Source: an uncultured beta proteobacterium
Lineage (GTDB): Bacteria > Pseudomonadota > Gammaproteobacteria > Burkholderiales > Burkholderiaceae_C
DNA: 10,867 nt
Assembly (NCBI GenBank): GCA_903870955.1
Contig: CAIQEX010000654.1
Coordinates: 1 to 10,867 of the forward strand
Direction of reading: 5' to 3'
The position numbers were made by a program, and so were the translations under genes. This document shows positions 7,323 to 10,867 of the stretch, in pieces. Position 1 is the stretch's first letter; every line of letters begins with the position of its first letter. The notes beneath the pieces are model-generated. The model was not told the origin of the DNA and did not search any database. It was given only the letters and a program-made list of their open reading frames with translations.

Positions 7323-7678
7323 CTGAAAGAGGCGACCGCGCCATCCGCAGTTTCATGAATGCTGAAAACGCGGTGCATACGCATCAGTTCAAACAAGGCC
7401 AGCACCGAACGTGACATGTTGCTCAGGCGGAAATCGCCTTTGCGGCCATTGGTCTCGCGCAGGCACGAGATCAAGGCACCCAAGCCGGAGCTGTCAACGA
7501 ATTTCAGATTCGACATGTCCAGCACGACGCGGGTCTTGTCCTTGATCAGTGCCTGCATGCCGTCGCGAAAGGCGCGCACGTTGCTGGCGTCGAGGTTGTC
7601 TTCCTGAACCTGAATAACCAGCACGTCTTCGCCTTGAATGTGATTGAGTAGTTCCACGCTTTGCTCCAAAAGTGTCAT
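7319..7678 (-). CDS. STAS-domain anti-sigma-factor antagonist (SpoIIAA/RsbV-like)
   Basis: Single-domain protein of 119 residues. The family signature VVLDMSNLKFVDSSGLGALISCLRE spans residues 51-75, and the DSSGLG loop (62-67) carries the Ser (probably Ser63) phosphorylated by partner-switching anti-sigma kinases. In this family the dephosphorylated form binds the anti-sigma factor or kinase and releases the sigma factor or another target; some members act in exopolysaccharide or c-di-GMP control. No matching RsbW-like kinase or PP2C phosphatase is encoded in the window. I chose the ATG at 7678 because it gives the normal STAS N-terminus and AGGAA lies about 10 bases upstream. Further upstream codons read through the intergenic palindrome. 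It follows the diguanylate cyclase on the same strand after 112 bases and converges with the response regulator. Confidence 0.92.
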   Translation of the reverse strand: MTLLEQSVELLNHIQGEDVLVIQVQEDNLDASNVRAFRDGMQALIKDKTRVVLDMSNLKFVDSSGLGALISCLRETNGRKGDFRLSNMSRSVLALFELMRMHRVFSIHETADGAVASFS

Positions 7679-7743
7679 TGACAATAAGTTTCCTGAGTCA
7701 ATTAGACTTCGATTCAAACGAAAACTGTGTCCGAATTGTTGCA

Positions 7744-7776
7744 CCCGTCCGGCGCTTGCAAGCGCCACGGCACGGG
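7744..7776. repeat. Palindromic stem-loop between the diguanylate cyclase and STAS genes
   Basis: A perfect 16-bp palindrome GGCGCTTGCAAGCGCC (7751-7766) is enclosed by a second pair of arms, CCCGT (7744-7748) and ACGGG (7772-7776). Together they can form an interrupted hairpin 15 bases after the cyclase stop. No U-tract follows in the minus direction, so it is not a textbook terminator. It could reduce read-through, protect mRNA, or be a REP-like element. Confidence 0.45.
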
Positions 7777-7790
7777 CTCAACCGGCGACT

Positions 7791-8747
7791 TCAGAGCGGC
7801 AGCGTCTGGTGCAGCAATTCCGCCCGATTGCGTCCCCGCTCCTTGGCCTGGTACAGGCAGGTGTCTGCTGCGCGAAACAGGTTTGCGATCGAGCCGCTGG
7901 CCATGGGCAAGTGGGCGCCTCCAGCCGAAATGGTGACGCGCCCCCAGTCGGCGTTCTTTTCGTGCGCGATGGCAATGCCGTGCACAGCGTCCACCAGGGC
8001 ATGCGCCACGATGGCCGTGCGTTCGGCGCTGGCCATGGGTAGCACCACGGCAAACTCCTCACCGCCATAGCGCGCCGCAAAGGCCGCATGGTTGCCGATC
8101 TTGGCGTTGTCGGCTTCCACCGTGGCAGCTATCGCCCGGGCCACGGAACGCAGACAATCGTCGCCCTGCAGATGGCCGTAATGGTCGTTGTACTTTTTGA
8201 AATTGTCGATGTCGATCATCAGCAGCCCGAAGGGTTGCTGCAGCTGCACGGCATCGCCAAAACTGGCGTCCACCCGGGTGTCCATGCTGCGGCGGTTGCA
8301 CAGCCCCGTAAGGCCATCGCTGCTGGCCAGCGCTTCGAGCTTCTGATTGGCCAGCGTGAGTCCCCGGCGCAGTGCAGCAATGCGCGTCATGGCTTTCATC
8401 TTGGCGTGCAGCACCGGCTCGGTTACGGTCTTGGCGATGAAGTCGTCACCACCGGCTTCAATTGCGGTAATGAGGTTTTCTTCGGTGTCGGAGGCGGTCA
8501 GGAAAATGATCGGGGTCCAGGCCCAGCTTTGCGTGGCCTCGACCGCACGGATGCGGCTGGCCGCTTCGAAGCCGTTCATCACCGGCATTTCGATGTCCAT
8601 GAGAACCAGGTCGGGAGCCTGCAGACGGAACATCTGCACCGCTTCCTGTCCATTTTTTGCCAAGATCACATCGTGGCCAAAATTGGAAAGCCGTCGTCGC
8701 ATGACCAGCACCGCCGCAGCGGAATCTTCAACGTATAGTATTTTCAT
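7791..8747 (-). CDS. Response regulator with GGDEF domain (receiver-diguanylate cyclase)
   Basis: A protein of 318 residues that makes cyclic di-GMP from two GTP, probably switched by phosphorylation. The receiver domain (1-120) shows VEDS (6-9), phosphoacceptor Asp51 in LVLMDIEMPVMNG, Thr84 and a Lys at 106 followed by Thr rather than the usual Pro. A linking helix (about 121-142) leads into the GGDEF domain, which starts at SSDGLTGLCNRR (142-153). The metal-binding MIDIDNFKKYND (177-188) and intact active-site RYGGEEF (226-232) predict an active cyclase. The RxxD inhibitory site, normally five residues before GGEEF, reads NHAA (219-222), so product inhibition through the canonical site is unlikely. 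The start at 8747 gives MKILYVEDS, the expected receiver N-terminus; ribosome-binding sequence is weak. It lies upstream of the STAS gene and divergent from the ABC importer. The target process is not shown; the neighbouring polysaccharide operon is a candidate. Confidence 0.95.
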   Translation of the reverse strand: MKILYVEDSAAAVLVMRRRLSNFGHDVILAKNGQEAVQMFRLQAPDLVLMDIEMPVMNGFEAASRIRAVEATQSWAWTPIIFLTASDTEENLITAIEAGGDDFIAKTVTEPVLHAKMKAMTRIAALRRGLTLANQKLEALASSDGLTGLCNRRSMDTRVDASFGDAVQLQQPFGLLMIDIDNFKKYNDHYGHLQGDDCLRSVARAIAATVEADNAKIGNHAAFAARYGGEEFAVVLPMASAERTAIVAHALVDAVHGIAIAHEKNADWGRVTISAGGAHLPMASGSIANLFRAADTCLYQAKERGRNRAELLHQTLPL

Positions 8748-8871
8748 TGGCTCAAGCCCAAACCCCTACGTATGGCTTGGTAGCCACCGACTCCCCGTTA
8801 TTTATTTTTGCCCCCGATGGTACTTCGACTTTGCCTGTTTCGTGATTTCCGATTCCTGGGCAGTACAAACC

Positions 8872-8887
8872 CCAGTGGCGCCACTGG
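8872..8887. promoter_or_regulatory. Perfect 16-bp palindrome in the divergent promoter region
   Basis: CCAGTGGCGCCACTGG is fully self-complementary. It lies 125 bases upstream of the cyclase start and about 86-101 bases upstream of the ABC ATPase start, in non-coding DNA. Its length and symmetry fit a dimeric-repressor operator, but I do not recognise the family. Its centre is 45 bases from the centre of the RutR-like palindrome downstream. Confidence 0.4.
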
Positions 8888-8911
8888 CATGAAACTGGCT
8901 AGTATCGACCG

Positions 8912-8937
8912 ATAAGTTGACCAATTGGTTAACTTAT
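8912..8937. promoter_or_regulatory. RutR-like operator upstream of the ABC importer
   Basis: A 26-bp near-perfect palindrome (12 of 13 base pairs symmetric; the one mismatch is 8919/8930). Its 16-bp core TTGACCAATTGGTTAA (8917-8932) matches the known E. coli RutR consensus TTGACCANNTGGTCAA at every fixed position but one. RutR is a TetR-family repressor released by uracil or thymine that controls pyrimidine use. A possible -10 box TATGAT (8935-8940) overlaps its right end, which would suit repression of the ABC operon. No regulator gene is in the window, so binding by a RutR homologue is inference. Confidence 0.6.
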
Positions 8938-8972
8938 GATTCCCTTTCCCCAAAGTAGTGCAGCTTGCGCCG

Positions 8973-9782
8973 ATGACCCAACTAGAAACGATTCGCCCTG
9001 TAGACAACAGCCGATTGGCCGTGCAAGTGCAAAACGCCAGCGTGGTGTACCAGACGGCGGATACGCCGGTGCATGCGCTGAGCGAGATTGATCTGGATAT
9101 TGCCGAGGGGGAGTTTGTCTCTCTGATCGGCCCTTCCGGGTGTGGCAAGACCACGCTGATGCGGGTGATTGCAGATCTGGAGCACATCAGTGCGGGCACG
9201 GTGTTGGTCAACGGCGTCACGCCGCATGCGGCGCGGCTGGCCCGGGCCTACGGCTATGTATTTCAGGCACCCGCCTTGTTCCCCTGGCGCACCGTTTTGG
9301 GCAATGTGACCCTGCCGCTGCAAATTCAGGGCAAGGGCCGGGCCGAGGCCAAACAGGTCGCCCTGGAGCATCTGGAGCGCGTCGGCCTCAAAGGCTTTGA
9401 GGGCAAGTACCCCTGGCAACTCTCCGGCGGCATGCAGCAGCGCGTATCCATTGCCCGCGCCTTGTCGTTCGAGCCCAAAATTCTGATGATGGACGAGCCC
9501 TTTGGCGCGCTGGACGAAATCACCCGCGACCGGCTGAATGAACAGCTGCAGCAGCTCTGGCAGCGCGAGCGCCGCACCGTGGTGTTTGTGACGCATTCGA
9601 TTGCCGAGGCGGTGTACCTGTCCACCAAGATTGTGGTGATGTCGCCGCGTCCGGGCCGGATTGTGAAAATCATCCGCTCCCCCCTGCCGGACGACCGCCA
9701 TCTGGGCCTGCGCGATACCCCCGAATTCATGGCCCTGGCGCACGAGGTGCGCGAAGCCTTGGCGGATGGCCATCATGGCTGA
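8973..9782 (+). CDS. ABC importer ATP-binding protein (SsuB/TauB/NrtD-like; possible pyrimidine uptake)
   Basis: Cytoplasmic ATPase of 269 residues energising uptake through the two permeases that follow. All nucleotide-binding motifs are intact: Walker A GPSGCGKT (53-60), Q-loop VFQAPALFPWRTV (96-108), signature LSGGMQQR (150-157), Walker B LMMDEPFGALD (171-181) and switch His208 in FVTHSIAEAV. The sequence type is that of nitrate/sulfonate/taurine importers, a family that also serves pyrimidine and thiamine-precursor uptake. The substrate is not encoded in the ATPase. The RutR-like palindrome 36 bases upstream favours a pyrimidine or related base. The ATG at 8973 is preferred; an in-frame GTG at 8958 would add five residues, and neither has a clear Shine-Dalgarno. 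The stop overlaps the permease start, so the genes are coupled. Confidence 0.93.
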   Translation: MTQLETIRPVDNSRLAVQVQNASVVYQTADTPVHALSEIDLDIAEGEFVSLIGPSGCGKTTLMRVIADLEHISAGTVLVNGVTPHAARLARAYGYVFQAPALFPWRTVLGNVTLPLQIQGKGRAEAKQVALEHLERVGLKGFEGKYPWQLSGGMQQRVSIARALSFEPKILMMDEPFGALDEITRDRLNEQLQQLWQRERRTVVFVTHSIAEAVYLSTKIVVMSPRPGRIVKIIRSPLPDDRHLGLRDTPEFMALAHEVREALADGHHG

Positions 9783-10779
9783 TCTGGAACCCCCACGCTC
9801 CCCCTCTGCGAGTGGGTCGCTGCCCCCCGAGGGGGCCGTTCCCAGCTTGGGGCGGCCCGGCGCTGGGATGTCGCCCCCACGCTCCCCCTCTGCGAGTGGG
9901 TTGCTACAACGCTTCTGGCACAACGGGCTGCCCATCGCTGTGGTGCTGTTGTCGGTGTTGTTGGCTTGGTACCTCGCGGCCTGGGTACTGAATGCCCCGG
10001 GTGCCATTGAACGGGTGCTGGACGAAGAAGCTGGCTACACGCAGCGCGAGCTGTTTGAGGCCACCATGAGCATGGAGCGCCCGCTGATGCCTGCGCCGCA
10101 TCAGGTGGCCATGGACTTCTACGAGAGCCTGACGGAGTGGCCCATCGACAACCCGCGCAACCTGCTGTTCCATGTGGCGGTGACCGGCCAATCCACGTTG
10201 CTCGGTTTCGTCATGGGCACGGCATTGGGGCTGCTGTTGTCCATCCTGATCGTGCACAGCCGCACCCTGGACCGCGCACTCATGCCGTGGATCGTGGCCT
10301 CGCAAACCGTGCCGGTGCTGGCGATTGCGCCCATCGTGCTGGTGATTCTGGGTACGCTGGGTTTTTCCGGCGTGGCACCTAAGGCGGTGATCGCCATGTA
10401 CCTGTGCTTCTTCCCGGTCACGGTGGCCATGGTGGCGGGCCTGCGCTCACCGCAAACCATTGAGACCGAGATGATGCATACCTACGCCGCCAGCCGTTGG
10501 CAAAGCCTGTGGCTGTTGCGCATGCCGGCTGCCCTGCCATTTTTGTTCCCAGCGCTGCGCGTGGGCGTGGCCGCCGGACTGGTCGGCGCCATGGTGGCCG
10601 AACTGCCGACGGGTGCCGTGGCCGGTCTGGGTGCCCGCCTGCTCACCGGCTCGTATTACGGCCAGACGATTCAGATCTGGTCGGCCCTGGTGATGTCGGC
10701 GCTGCTGGGTTTGACGTTGACCGCTTCCGTGGCGCTGGTCGAGCGCATGGTCTTGCGCAACCGCGGAGGTGTGGCATGA
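9775..10779 (+). CDS. ABC importer permease, BPD_transp_1 type, with repeat-derived N-terminus
   Basis: Inner-membrane permease of 334 residues from the ATG at 9775. An ATG at 9766 would add three residues; both overlap the ATPase stop. After the N-terminal stretch, the first membrane helix lies near LPIAVVLLSVLLAWYLAAWVL (about 51-71). A long non-membrane segment of about 60 residues follows. Then comes the permease core with several helices (LLGFVMGTALGLLLSILIV, VPVLAIAPIVLVIL, CFFPVTVAMVAGL) and the EAA coupling loop MMHTYAASRWQSLWLLRMPAALP, which docks the ATPase. Residues 6-43 are encoded by a GC-rich repeat element and include PPRSPSASG twice; this part looks non-functional. Translation could instead begin at the ATG at 9868 or a TTG at 9901, which would remove most or all of it. 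The stop overlaps the next gene as ATGA. Confidence 0.9.
   Translation: MADLEPPRSPSASGSLPPEGAVPSLGRPGAGMSPPRSPSASGLLQRFWHNGLPIAVVLLSVLLAWYLAAWVLNAPGAIERVLDEEAGYTQRELFEATMSMERPLMPAPHQVAMDFYESLTEWPIDNPRNLLFHVAVTGQSTLLGFVMGTALGLLLSILIVHSRTLDRALMPWIVASQTVPVLAIAPIVLVILGTLGFSGVAPKAVIAMYLCFFPVTVAMVAGLRSPQTIETEMMHTYAASRWQSLWLLRMPAALPFLFPALRVGVAAGLVGAMVAELPTGAVAGLGARLLTGSYYGQTIQIWSALVMSALLGLTLTASVALVERMVLRNRGGVA
9790..9901. repeat. GC-rich repeat element (two identical 28-bp units plus hairpins) inside the permease 5' end
   Basis: A 28-bp unit at 9790-9817 recurs exactly at 9874-9901, an offset of 84 bases, so both copies encode PPRSPSASG in the same frame. Between them lie a hairpin with arms GCCCCC (9822-9827) and GGGGGC (9831-9836) and another with arms CCCAGC (9841-9846) and GCTGGG (9862-9867). 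The block has the look of short GC-rich repeats that recur between genes in Comamonadaceae genomes (from general knowledge, not checked here). Such elements are usually intergenic; this one spans the ATPase/permease junction and is read through in frame. Confidence 0.7.
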
Positions 10780-10867
10780 CGGACGCTGTAAATGCCTGGC
10801 TGCAGGCCGGAGCCTCACCGTTTTTCTGGCCCGTCATCGTGCTGTTGGCGCTCTTGGCGGGCTACAG
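10776..10867 (+). CDS. Second ABC permease, N-terminal fragment (cut by window edge)
   Basis: An ATG at 10776 overlaps the first permease's stop as ATGA, with GGAGG (10765-10769) 6 bases upstream as a strong ribosome-binding site. The 30 visible codons read MTDAVNAWLQAGASPF followed by a hydrophobic stretch FWPVIVLLALLAGY that looks like the start of a first membrane helix. Position and character suggest the partner permease of a heterodimeric importer. No permease motif is reached before the edge, so the family call is inference. Confidence 0.75.
   Translation, partial: MTDAVNAWLQAGASPFFWPVIVLLALLAGY

Noticed and set aside
9790..9901. CRISPR array from the repeated 28-bp unit
   Set aside because: Only two units, the intervening sequence is itself hairpin-rich, the unit lies within a coding frame, and no cas gene is present.
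8982..10007. 341-codon minus-strand open frame opposite the ABC ATPase and permease start
   Set aside because: It is a GC-rich antisense shadow of an ATPase with all motifs intact; its translation has no recognisable domain and reads the repeat element as EGERGG-type peptide.

Overview
The window looks like a stretch of a betaproteobacterial chromosome, most likely from Comamonadaceae (Rhodoferax/Polaromonas/Acidovorax-like). The inference rests on GC-rich coding DNA, the protein flavour, and a GC-rich repeat at about 9790-9901 that resembles the short repeats scattered through Comamonadaceae genomes. No rRNA, tRNA, CRISPR array, transposase or phage gene was seen.

Left part (1-6402, all minus strand): a nucleotide-sugar operon for surface polysaccharide. 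In transcription order it holds a sugar-1-phosphate nucleotidylyltransferase with a C-terminal beta-helix, a bifunctional mannose-1-phosphate guanylyltransferase/mannose-6-phosphate isomerase (ManC type), a small VOC-fold protein, a phosphomannomutase-family enzyme, dTDP-glucose 4,6-dehydratase (rfbB) and glucose-1-phosphate thymidylyltransferase (rfbA, cut by the left edge). The first four would supply GDP-mannose; rfbA/rfbB are the first two steps towards dTDP-L-rhamnose. manC, VOC and the mutase are joined by two ATGA stop/start overlaps. rfbB is odd: its frame is open, but about 60 conserved residues are missing from the middle.

Middle (6403-8747): a signalling cluster. It has an orphan OmpR-type response regulator (plus), a single-domain STAS anti-sigma-factor antagonist (minus, convergent, sharing a TTAA at the stops) and a receiver-GGDEF diguanylate cyclase (minus). 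No histidine kinase is present. The position beside a polysaccharide operon suggests, but does not prove, control of exopolysaccharide or biofilm.

Right part (8748-10867, plus): an ABC importer of the nitrate/sulfonate/taurine/pyrimidine type: ATPase, a permease, and the first 30 codons of a second permease. Upstream lies a 26-bp near-perfect palindrome whose 16-bp core matches the RutR (uracil-responsive) consensus at all but one position. This makes pyrimidine or a related base the best substrate guess. The first permease carries a translated GC-rich repeat element at its N-terminus.

Most notable for follow-up: the internally deleted rfbB, the RutR-like operator, the repeat embedded in the permease, and the VOC gene coupled into a sugar-nucleotide operon.
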